Source: Linum tenue
Taxonomy: Eukaryota > Streptophyta > Magnoliopsida > Malpighiales > Linaceae
Assembly: GCA_946122785.1 (NCBI GenBank)
Contig: CAMGYJ010000005.1
Coordinates: 87,104,547-87,168,546 of the forward strand
Direction of reading: 5' to 3'
Length of the DNA stretch: 64,000 bases
The position numbers were made by a program, and so were the translations under genes. Positions 34,743 through 44,149 of this stretch are shown one piece after another. The stretch's first letter is position 1. Each line of letters starts with the position of its first letter. The notes beneath the pieces are model-generated. The model was not told where the DNA came from and ran no database searches. It worked only from the letters and a program-made list of their open reading frames with translations.

Positions 34743-37052
34743 GAGCTTAAACCCCTCCCATCTCACCTGGAGTATGCATTTCTCCGGGAGGGGAATAAGC
34801 TCCCAGTCATTATTAGTTCGGATCTGACACCCGAGCAGAAGAGCAGGCTGGTGGCTCTGCTGCAGAAGTATGCCCGGGCCATGGCATGGAAGATCACAAA
34901 CATCAGAGGCATTAGCCCATCCTTCTGCTCCCACAGAATTTTGATGGAGGATGAGATTAAGCCAGTCAGGCAGCCGCAGAGGAGATTGTCTCCTAACCTG
35001 GAGGCAGTGGTCCGGGCAGGGATTGTGAAGCTCATGGATGCAAGGATCATCTTTGCTATATCTGATAGCAAGTGGGTCAGCCCCACTCAGGTGGTCCCGA
35101 AGAAAGGCGGGATGACTGTGGTCCCGAATGAGAAGAAGGAGTTGATCCCGATGCGGACCGTGACCGGCTGGAGAGTCTGCATCGATTACCGGCGCCTGAA
35201 CGACGCCACCAGGAAAGATCATTTTCCCCTACCTTTCATTGATCAGATGCTGGAAAGGTTGGCTGGCCATGAGTTTTACTGCTTCCTGGATGGCATGTCT
35301 GGTTACTTCCAGATTCCTATTGCACCGGAGGATCAGGCAAAGACCACATTCACTTTCCCCTTCGGTACCTTTGCTTACCGGAAGATTCCATTTGGGTTGT
35401 GTAATGCACCGGCGACCTTCCAGAGATGCATGCTGGCGATCTTTGACCGACTGGTTGGAGAGATCATGGAAGTCTTCATGGATGATTTCTCGGTATATGG
35501 AGACTCCTTCACTCACTGTCTCCATAACCTGGAACTCGTTCTGAAGAGGTGCGAGGAGACTAATCTGGCACTCAGCTGGGAGAAGTGCCATTTTATGGTT
35601 CGTGAGGGTATTGTGCTCGGGCACAAGATCTCCAAGCAGGGGATTGAGGTGGATCGCGCGAAGATTGAGACGATCAGTCAGCTACCTCCTCCTGTTTCTG
35701 TGAAGGGGATTCGCAGCTTTATGGGTCATGCAGGCTTCTACCGGCGCTTCATCAAAGACTTCTCGAAGATTGCCCTACCTTTGACCAAGCTGCTGGAGAA
35801 GGATGCACCATTCCAGTTCACTCCCGAGTGCACAGCTGCATTTGAGACTCTGAAGGAGAAGCTTACCCATGCACCTATCATGGTGACTCCTGACTGGTCT
35901 CTTCCTTTTGAGCTGATGTGCAATGCGAGTGACTATGCAGTCGGAGCAGTTCTGGGTCAGAGACGCGAGAAGCGCTTCCAGCCCATCTACTACGCGTCCA
36001 AGACCTTGAACGATGCACAGGAGAACTACACCACCACTGAGAAGGAGCTCCTCGCTGTGGTGTATGCATTTGATAAGTTCCGACCCTATCTGGTGCTCTC
36101 CCATGTGGTGGTCTACACCGACCACTTGGCGATTCGCTACCTGATGAGCAAGGCTGATGCAAAGCCTAGGCTCATCCGCTGGATCCTGCTGCTGCAGGAT
36201 TTTGACATCGAGATCCGGGACAAGAAAGGAGCCGAGAATGTTGCTGCAGATCATCACTCACGGTTGGAAGCCCCTCCGGTGGACAACTTCGTGGAAGAGA
36301 TCGACGATTCCTTCCCGGGTGAGCGATTGCTGGCGATGACACTGGTGGACAGCGTGGCCCCTTGGTATTCTGACTTTGCCAATTATCTGGTGGGCAAGCA
36401 GTTACCTAAGGGGATGGCTACTCATGCAAAGCGCAAGTTCTTCTCCGATCTGAAGCACTACTTTTGGGAGGATCCTTACCTCTTCAGAATCGGAACAGAT
36501 GGCGTGATCTGGCGCTGTATCATGGAGCATGAGATGGGAGACATCTTGTCTCAATGTCACGAGGGACCTACTGGAGGTCATCATGGAGGAAACCGCACGG
36601 CGCGGAAGGTGCTACAATCGGGCTTCTATTGGCCCTCGCTCTTCAAGGATGCAGACACCTTCGCACGACAGTGCGACCGCTGCCAAAGGTCAGGTACAGA
36701 ACGTAAGTTGCAGCTGCTGGAGTTGGAGGAGTGGCGTTACCACGCCTACGAGAACACCCTGCTCTACAAAGAGCGCACCAAGCGTCTCCACGACGCAAGG
36801 TTGAGGGGCCCGAAGGAGTTTCAGGTAGGTGATCGTGTTCTGCTCTTCAATGCACGCCTGAAACTCTTTTCGGGCAAGCTCCGTTAGAGGTGTTCGGGAC
36901 CCTTCACGGTCACCCAAGTTTTCCCGCACGGGGCGGTGGAGATCAGCAATGCTCAAACCGAGCCATTCAAGGTGAATGGCCACCTCCTAAAGTTGTATTT
37001 GGAAGGTGCTGTCGAGCGCGCAGAGCTGCTGATCAAGCTCGAGGACCCTTAG
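34743..37052 (+). pseudogene. RT, RNase H and truncated integrase
   Basis: Forward pol, open from 34743 to 36884. The RT domain has [20 protein letters not shown], the [14 protein letters not shown] block and the FMDD active site (35475-35486). RNase H follows (about 35910-36270), but its first catalytic Asp is Asn: TGC AAT GCG where relatives have CDAS (35922-35924). EKELLAV and YTDH are kept. Integrase keeps its zinc-binding H-H-C-C region (ends CDRCQRSG), and then at about 36693 jumps straight to the C-terminal part ([28 protein letters not shown]). The whole DDE catalytic core is gone, roughly 170-190 residues judging from the family. A TAG at 36885-36887 interrupts the frame just before the end; the same phase then runs to TAG 37050-37052. 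Confidence 0.9.
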
Positions 37053-37320
37053 TTCCTCTACTGGCGTCCAGCTAAAAGACGGTAAAGAAGCGCTTGTGGG
37101 GAGGCAACCCCACCACGGTTTGCATTTCTATCCTTTTTCCTTTTTAATTTTTGTCGTTTTCGAGTCATTGAGTCTGTCTGGAGTCTTTCTGGAATGTTTC
37201 TCGTGCCCCGGATGGTCTATTTTGTTCTATGATGGTGTCTTTTTTTAGCCGGGGCACGTTTGGGTTTGGTTGTTCGAAATTGCAGCTCAAAAACTGGAGA
37301 AAAAGGGCCCTCGACGATGA

Positions 37321-37540
37321 AATTACGGGCATGGGGGGCCAAATTACGGTCGTAATTCCTCTGCCCCCCGCCCGTAATTAAGCCAGAAGAGGAAAAGGCC
37401 TCGGCAAGGGGGGCCGAATTACAGCCGTAATTCTCCTTCCCCCTGCCCGTAATTAGGTCAGAGGGGGCAAATTTCTCTCGGCATAAAAATTACGGGCAGG
37501 CCAAGGGGTAATTACGACCGTAATCTTGCCCGTAATTACC
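37321..37540 (+). promoter_or_regulatory. Hairpin spacer, putative env promoter
   Basis: Three inverted repeats with the same TACGG/CCGTA half-site as the element's LTR: 37321-37379 (nested arms AATTACGGGC/GCCCGTAATT, GGGGGG/CCCCCC, AATTACG/CGTAATT), a weaker one at about 37406-37446, and ATTACGGGCA (37489-37498) facing TGCCCGTAAT (37527-37536). A TATA-like GTTTAAAACC (about 37551-37560) and a CT-rich stretch follow. It mirrors copy B at 20530-20790. A promoter role is inferred from layout only. Confidence 0.6.
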
Positions 37541-38026
37541 CCCGAGAATCGTTTAAAACCTACTCGCCCGAGACCCCCCCTCTCTCTCCCCATTTTTTTC
37601 TGATCAAACTCTCTCTCTTTCTCACCGGAAAATCGCCCCACCCTCTTCTTCGGTGGTTCTCCAGCCATATCTCACTCACCGGAGCTCCAAATTGAATTCC
37701 GAGACCACCCCCGTGCTCCTCTCGTCGGCGCCCACAAGTCTATACCAGTGGGGTCGAGTTTCGTGCTGGTTTGAGTCGCCGGAAAACCGTGACCCTTCGG
37801 TGTTCCTCCGGCCCGATCTCTCTCCCCCGACCTCCAATCGAGAAACCGCGACCACCACCGCGTTCCTGGTACTTGGGGCATCATTCCCCAAAGTTTTGGG
37901 TCAGTTTGGCTCCGGTGAAGTCGCCGGCGACGAAACTCCGGCGAGCCTCCCGGCGAGTTTCCCGGCGATTGTCGTGTTCTCTCGCTTTTCCCTCACCTTC
38001 CCCGCGATATCTTCTTGTGCCTCCAG

Positions 38027-38426
38027 GTGTGCTTCTCTATTTTTGCTTGTCATTTGTGGAGGATTGATATTGTGGGTTTAGTGAGGAAATTCGGGGATTG
38101 GTTTGTGCTTTAATTAATTCGGTAGGCCTACAGTATTGCTTGCTTTGCTTGTTCATCTTTTGGTTGGCCTACCGAGTAACATGAGTTGTGGTTGTCACAC
38201 TTGGAGCCTAATTTGCTGTCCGGGTTTATAATCCGAGGGCTCCAAGTGCGTTTGAGTTTGTGTGAATGGTGAATGGTTCTGTTTGGTTTTGAATGTTTTT
38301 CCTTTCTCGGGGCCTAGTCCACTGTCCGAATTTATGATTCGAGGGCCCCGGGTGAGGATGATTGTGACCTCACCATTGACGAATTTCCATGTATGTTGTT
38401 GGGTTTCTGCTGTTTTGTGGCTGTAG
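38027..38426 (+). other. Putative intron in env-like leader
   Basis: CTCCAG|GTGTG at 38021-38031 and GGCTGTAG|GAAA ending at 38426, with the env-like ATG four bases later (38431). Copy B has the same CTCCAG|GTGTG after its spacer promoter (about 20213-20223, reverse). Two stem-loops lie inside (38200-38246, 38308-38350). Confidence 0.5.
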
Positions 38427-40035
38427 GAAAATGAACACTTACTTGAACATGCTCGACGCCGACCAGAGGAAGACTCTGCGGGACATCCGACGCCGCAAAG
38501 TCGTTCAGCACCATTACCTCGATTAGAGGGTTTTCGAGGAGCTGGGTGCTCGCGAGGCAATGGAGGCTGCCATCCGCGCTTACTCTTGGCGCCGCCTCCT
38601 TTGCCTCGCTGAGCCGATCTATCAGGAGCTCCTCTGGGAGTTCTACTCCTCCTTCGAGCATTTCCGGACCCACGCGGGCGCGCACAGCAACGCCATCCAG
38701 TTCCGATCGGAGGAGAGTTTCACTCCCTTAGCTATGATGACTTCGGTCGAGCACTGGGGCTCCTTCCACCTTTCGCTTGTCACCTGGAAATCGCAGAGCC
38801 CGACAGTCCCATCTTTTGGGACCAGCAGTTCTTCGAGAGGATCTGCCTCCCGGAGTTCGCAGGAGCTGTTTTCACACCGGGCTACACCACGGCTACTCAG
38901 TTGCATCCCGAGTGGGGCATCCTCAACCAGCTGCTGGGGAAATCTTACACCCCCAGCGAGGGCTCCACCAGTCATCTTCAGCTCCGCACCTTGCATTGCC
39001 TGCACTCCATCAGCCAGGAGGTGGACAACCTCCATCTGTCCTCTCTCATCGCCAGGACCGTCGTCAAGGCTTCTCGGTGTGGTCGAGCACTGGCGTGTGG
39101 GCCGGTGGTCACTGCCCTGGCACGGTACTACAACATCGACCTCTCCGGGTTCACTATCATCTAGCCCGCGACGCCCTTCTCCAGGGACACCGTACGGCGC
39201 CAGCTGATACTGCAGCGCGAAGGGGACGTGATTTGGATCCGGGGCCTTCCTCGCCCTGTTCCTCGTGAACCAGAGGGTGAGGAGCTCCCTGAGGCGAGTG
39301 ATGCTGCAGCTCGTCGGACGAATCGTCGGACCACTCCCTCTGTGCCTGGCACCTCCACTTCCGCTGCCGGCCCGTCTGCTGCAGCACCCACCACTTACAT
39401 TGCCGAGCAGCTGGCGGCCATTTCCCGCCAGAATGAGCAGATCCTTGCTGGCCAGGAGCACCTCAACGCCCGCCTCGACCGTGAGCGCGAAGGTCGCTGC
39501 CGCATCATTTCAGCTCAGCATTACATGATGAGCTACTGGAACATGGATCCTGCTGCTGTGAGCTACCCTTGGGAGGCGTCCCCAGGGCATGAAGACTACT
39601 ACCCGCCTCCAACTGGCGATGGAGGCGATGAGCTGTGATCTGGCTTTGCTAGCCCATCGAGTTGGGGCTCGGCCTTTGTCTTTCTTTCCAGATTTAGACT
39701 CTGTATTGTGTTTGGTTTTTATTTCTTGTTCCCGTTGTGTGGATTGTTGACTTGGAACTATGATTTCTTTCACCCAATGTGTGTGTTTTGTTGACTCTAG
39801 CTCTGTGCCCGTTGGACTGGTCCTTGTCCAGTCCTCTGCTATTGACTGGTCCGCCATCCAGTCAACGTTCCTGACCACTGTTTCACGATAACATCGTTCC
39901 CCTTCCCTCGGCTCCATTGAGGACACTGTCGCATCTAGGTGTGGGGGGGGGGGGTTCCTTGTATTTATTGGAACGTATATATGGGTGCTTGGAGTCTAGT
40001 CCGCTGTCCGAATCTTACGATTTGAGGGCTCCAAG
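38200..40035 (+). repeat. Three copies of a covarying stem-loop
   Basis: CTTGGAGCC/GGCTCCAAG (38200-38208, 38238-38246), CGGGGCC/GGCCCCG (38308-38314, 38344-38350), CTTGGAG/CTCCAAG (about 39988-39994, 40028-40035). All loops contain CTGTCCG followed by an AT-rich stretch and TTYGAGG or TCCGAGG. A relative with different loop sequence lies in copy C (about 12187-12236). Confidence 0.75.
38431..39638 (+). pseudogene. Env-like ORF of 13-kb element, interrupted
   Basis: Third ORF, in the place of the Athila ORF1/env-like gene. It starts MNTYLNMLDADQRKTLRDI and continues with LGAREAMEAAIRAYSW and LLWEFYSSFEHFR, blocks shared with this family. It is broken by a TAG at 38524-38526 (probably a former TGG), by a frame change near 38777, and by a TAG at 39162-39164. 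The last part (39228-39638) is rich in Ser, Thr and Pro, then Gln/Arg-rich with coiled-coil character, and ends in an acidic tail. I see no signal peptide or convincing transmembrane helix, so the env label rests on position only. The frame is otherwise kept, so the breaks are recent. Confidence 0.75.
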
Positions 40036-40425
40036 TACTGCTGTTTGATCATATTGGCACTGTGTTTTGATTGATGAATTGAATGGTTTTTGGATTAATG
40101 CATGACAGCTTGATTGTGACTAGGACAACCTATGATGAGGACTGAGATGTGCAGTAGAATGATGTAGGAGTTCAGTTTTTCAACTGTTTGCTTACCAACT
40201 GTGACTTGATTTGATCACTTGTTCTTGACAGTCGTTTATGCATCTAGTTCAAGGTATCAGAATGTGAGATAGAGCATATAGGTAGCCATGTGAGATTTGA
40301 GCCTGCTCGTTTCTTTCTTGTGCGATAGATTCCTCTTCCATGATGTGTAGCATTCACGTTGTCACTAGCTAAGTTGATGGGGGCATAGGATTAGCCCACG
40401 ACCAAAATTGACTGTCCTGATGTGT
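39939..40425 (+). other. 3' untranslated region of 13-kb element
   Basis: Begins with a poly-G run (39943-39955) after GCATCTAGGTGTG. It is colinear with copy C (12290 down to about 11790, reverse). No ORF. Confidence 0.7.
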
Positions 40426-41279
40426 CATATCCCCTAGTCAGCCCCTTTGAGCCATGTGTTATCCTTTCTTTTGGTCTATAATGAAAAATCACCCTTTTGC
40501 ATCTTTTAGAAGGTTCCACAGAGTGGTTTTTACATGTTCTCTGCTGTTTCTGCTAAATTTGTGATGTGAGTGTTGGAGGTAGTGCTTAAAAGTTGGGCAT
40601 GTGTTTGAAATATGTGCAGAAGGGGTGGCTCTCTTAAGAAATGAAAAGAAATGAAAGAAAAACAAAGAAAAAAATTGAAAGCAAAAGAGAGCCACTAGCA
40701 AAAATCTGAATAATGCCTAGTAAGTAGTGTTTCTTAGCAGTCTGGCTTGGAAATGCTGACATTTATACCTCCTTCGCTCTTGTGCTTTAAAGATATTAAG
40801 TAATGCAGAATAGCATAAAGGAAATACCGGTTTGTTTGACTGTGATTGTGTGGGTTTGGAAATGTGGAACCTTGTGCTATGAATACTTCCACCACCTAAA
40901 AGGCCTTTTCCCCATGTCCAAGACCCTAGCCAGTCATTTGAACCTGTGTCTAAGATCTCCTGATTAGTTAGTGGTGACATCCCATATGTGAACTCTAGCA
41001 TTTAGAGGCTGCCATCATGGTGAAGAGATGTTAGGGATTGAGAGAAATAGCATGCGCATTTTTCGCATTAAATTGTCCTGACCCCACTGGTCGAGAGTGA
41101 GTGATTCATTTTCATATTCTTTATACTCTTGTACCCCGGTGAGGACCTGGATTGCTCGGTCTCTGTTCTGATGTCTTGAGTTGGATGCATGAGTTGACTG
41201 TTTTGAGTGAGTGGTTGAGTCAAGTCTGGGTTGGTTGGTGAACAGAAGGGAGACTCTTGCGTTGCTCGATTTTGCTGCA
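40426..41279 (+). repeat. Internal repeat R' before 3' LTR
   Basis: Copy of 31260-32115. Upstream sequence (GACTGTCCTGATGTGTCA) has a relative in copy C just before its own GAGCCGTGTG region, so this position looks ancestral and the copy beside the 5' LTR derived. Confidence 0.85.
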
Positions 41280-41475
41280 CTCGAATGTCCTTTGTGGTGG
41301 TTGTCCAGGTTGCTTTTGAAGTTGTTCATGTGTTGATGTTTGAAAACCAGTACGATTCACGTGTTCTGTGCCTTTATGACTTGTCCCCAATGTTGGTTGA
41401 TTGAAATATGTGAGCTTACCTTGTGTCTGACTTGGTTTGCTTGGGGACAAGCAAACAGTTAAGTGTTGGGGAATT

Positions 41476-42863
41476 TGATAGCATCGTATTTGCACGTGTT
41501 TTCACTCTAGTTTCCTGTCCATTTTAGCTCGAATTGATTGTTCCTTGGCCTATTTTACGCTAGGTTGTGTTGTTTTGTCGTATTTCCGGTCCTAGCAAGT
41601 AAAGAGGTGCATAGGCGCAAGTTTCGGGTCATTTGGAGGTGAGATGGCGATTCACAGGACAAATTACGGGCAGCCCCTGCCAAATTACGACCGTAATTGG
41701 TCAGGGCATGCCCGTAAAACCAATGTCGAGCCTCTTTTCCCAAGAATTCTCCTCGGCACTAAAATTACGGGCAAGCATCCATAGAATTACGACCGTAATT
41801 CCTAAAATACTGGCGGTAATTGTGGAATTACGGGCGTAGATCCTCCTCCTTCAGAGTAAATTGAAACGTGCATTTTGGGGCGATTTACGGGCAGGCCGTG
41901 ATTACGGCCGTAATTCTGCCCGTATTTCGCCCAGAGTCGGGTTTTTGGAGGCAGATTCGAGCCAAGGAAGATTCATTCGAGTTTTAAGTGCAAAAACAGA
42001 GTTTTAGAGAGAGAAAGAGCGAAGAACAAACCCTAGGAGCTATTTGGAGTGGATTTCTCACCATTGAAGCCCAGATTGCGTCCCTAGGAGTGAAGATTGA
42101 CATCCCAGAGCAGATTTCCTCATCTTTATGAGTATGGCTACTCTAATTTCTGTTTTCCTTTCTCTCTCTATGGAGTAGAACCTTTCTCTCACTTGGGTAT
42201 GAAGAACCGTAGTTCCTTGTGTTAGGGATTCGATTGTAATAACTTGGGATGATGATATTGTTTTGTTTTAATCGAATGATGCATGTTTATTGAATTGATT
42301 GAAGTCTGATCAGCTTTTCTCGATTTCTGCTGCAACCTGAGATAGATAGAATCTGATTAGGTTGTTAGAGCCTCTTCATTCGATAGTAGGAGATTGGTTA
42401 TACGAGAGTTAGCCAGTTTACTGCTTTGTACTGGAATTCAACTCCAGTAGTGGAGTTCTGTGCTTATTGCTTCAGCTTTCTATCCCGGTGAAGACTAGCC
42501 GTCTGCCGCGTAGTTAGACTGAGAGGGCTTGGTCAGCTTAAGAGATTCCAAGCTACTGTCGGATCTTCCGCAGTCTAATCAACAGTAAATCAACCCTGGG
42601 TAATTACAATTGAACCTAACTAAGGGGCTAGGGGGACTCATTCCCGAGTGACTCTTTCCTGCTTTTGAAAATCGAACCATTTCCTGCTTTCTTACTGCTT
42701 TTGCTTTAAACAACAATCAATCGAATTAGTTGGCTAGATAATAGGTAATCACGGAGTAAGCAGTAGATCTAGACCCCGGGTTGATAATAGAACTTGTCTG
42801 TTACTGCATTCCTGGACTGCGATTACACTTGGTCGCAGTTTGGTGTTGTGTTTTGGCGTGTCA
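41476..42863 (+). repeat. 3' LTR of 13-kb element
   Basis: 1388 bp, same length as the 5' LTR, preceded by the purine tract TTAAGTGTTGGGGAA and followed by the TTGCC duplication. Confidence 0.95.
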
Positions 42864-43015
42864 TTGCCTCTATTATAATTTGACATTCTTCCAACACATG
42901 GTTGGGGCTTCAACACCATTCACACACCATTAACGAACTCTCGCCTTGATTTCTATCCTTCATCAATACCTTGATCAACCCATCTATCTTCGCTTCAAGT
43001 GATGGATTTGCTTCG
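42864..43015 (-). pseudogene. Gag zinc-knuckle part of copy B
   Basis: Reverse frame reads SLEAKIDGLIKVL, then a C-W-C, stop, SPNHVLEEC zinc knuckle, and runs into the TTGCC duplication, continuing at 29871 as TTLEEQVHF. Upstream, at about 43015, the sequence switches to copia pol, so copy B is truncated or interrupted here. Confidence 0.8.
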
Positions 43016-44149
43016 ATGGACTGGTTCCACAGATATATCACATGAGATGTTTCACACATTGCCAATGAATGGATGGAAGGGCATGCAAAAACTGAGATAG
43101 CTTGTTGGCTATAAAGGCAATGTTTTGGCAAGTGTACATCAAATATTGTATGGATCCAAGAGCTTGTCCATATTGAGTACCATTGGTAGGTGGAACAAAT
43201 TCACGATAGTTTGTCCATATCGAGTGAGGACATTATGCTTGTACTTCTATTGAGGTATAATAAATCCATTTTGTGGTGGGAACAAATGTACGATTCTACG
43301 TAAAAATCGTTTTGGTGACCTAGAAGTGTAAAAATGTAAGATTTTAAGCTTTAAAGCACATATTTGTACTAAAACTGAAGTGAAAAGTATGTTTCTAAGT
43401 AGAAGCATGTTGGTAACCAAAAAGTGTAAAAGCATAGCCTGTTAAGTTTTAAAGCGCGATTTTGACTACATTGGGTGGAAATGACTTCAGTGCCAAGAAA
43501 ATAGTTGATGTAATCCAAGTGCCTGAGAGAAAACCTCTAGGATAGTTTATCCTAAAAGGTCGGATAATCTTGGCATCAATGCCCATTATAAATAAATCAT
43601 CAACATAGATAAGAAAATAGACTGTGATATGTTATCGATGATAGACAAATAGAGAGGCCTCCAACCTAGTTTTGACAAATCCTTGTTTTTCAAGGAAGTT
43701 GCTTAAAGTTGCATTCTAGGCACGTAAGGCATGTTTGAGGCCATAAATAGTTCGATGGAGACAACAAACATGATTGGCGGTGTCAGATTGATGAAAGTCG
43801 TACAAATGGACCATAGAAACCTCCGTTTTGAGAGAGCCTTGAAGAAATGCATTGTGAAAATCATATAAAAAATGGTCAATTTTGAGAAAGAGAGAGAGTG
43901 AATATCGTCTGGACTGTAATTATCATGACCATGGGGTTGAATGTATCATGGAAGTCAACGCGTGGACATTAGTGAAATCGCCTAGTCACCAAGTGAGATT
44001 TATAAGGATCAATGGGTGCATCTAGATGATGTTTCACTCAAAAAGACTAGCAATTACCAATGATATTATAGTGAGTTTGATGAGGTACTAAGGTCCAAGT
44101 ACCATTGGCAATAAACACGTTAACTGACTTAAAAGGTCATATCCTTAAA
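43016..44149 (-). pseudogene. Copia RT and RNase H relic
   Basis: Reverse-strand Ty1/copia pol with many stops. Conceptual reading shows NGTWTLVPHQ near 44090-44110, VDFHDTFNPMV, a decayed YLLVYVDD region, and LGSIQYLMYTCQNIAFIANKLSQFL near 43085-43165, all in copia order. The 5' half of the same kind of element is at 47071-48290. Not functional. Confidence 0.75.

Larger units (their letters stand above)
29872..42863 (+). mobile_element. 13-kb Athila-like retrotransposon, young but defective
   Basis: 12,992 bp with exact target duplication TTGCC (29867-29871, 42864-42868), inserted in the gag of copy B. Order: 5' LTR 29872-31259, repeat R 31260-32115, gag, protease, RT, RNase H and integrase fragment to 37052, hairpin spacer 37321-37540, env-like ORF 38431-39638, 3' untranslated region, repeat R' 40426-41279, purine tract about 41456-41475, 3' LTR 41476-42863. 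By eye the LTRs differ at about 28 of 1388 positions (2%). Yet gag and pol are frameshifted, four TAG stops interrupt frames, the integrase core is deleted, and no tRNA primer site is evident after the 5' LTR. Confidence 0.93.
16290..43015 (-). mobile_element. Athila-like copy B, broken by later insertions
   Basis: One old reverse-strand element pieced together from blocks in the right order: Gag zinc knuckle (42864-43015), Gag C-terminal part (29089-29871), protease (27060-27592), post-pol segment (20800-21107), pol-env spacer (20530-20790), env-like region (18500-19711), 3' untranslated region (17590-18500) and 3' LTR (16290-17586). It is interrupted by the forward Athila-like element (29872-42863), a solo LTR (27593-29083) and a gypsy element (21108-26874); in each case the flanks rejoin at one copy of the target duplication. 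RT, RNase H and integrase are missing, apparently deleted before the gypsy insertion. The 5' LTR was not found. Confidence 0.8.

Noticed and set aside
38643..39461. 272-residue reverse frame opposite the env-like ORF
   Set aside because: Shadow of a GC-rich coding strand; no domain resemblance and no promoter or conservation argument.
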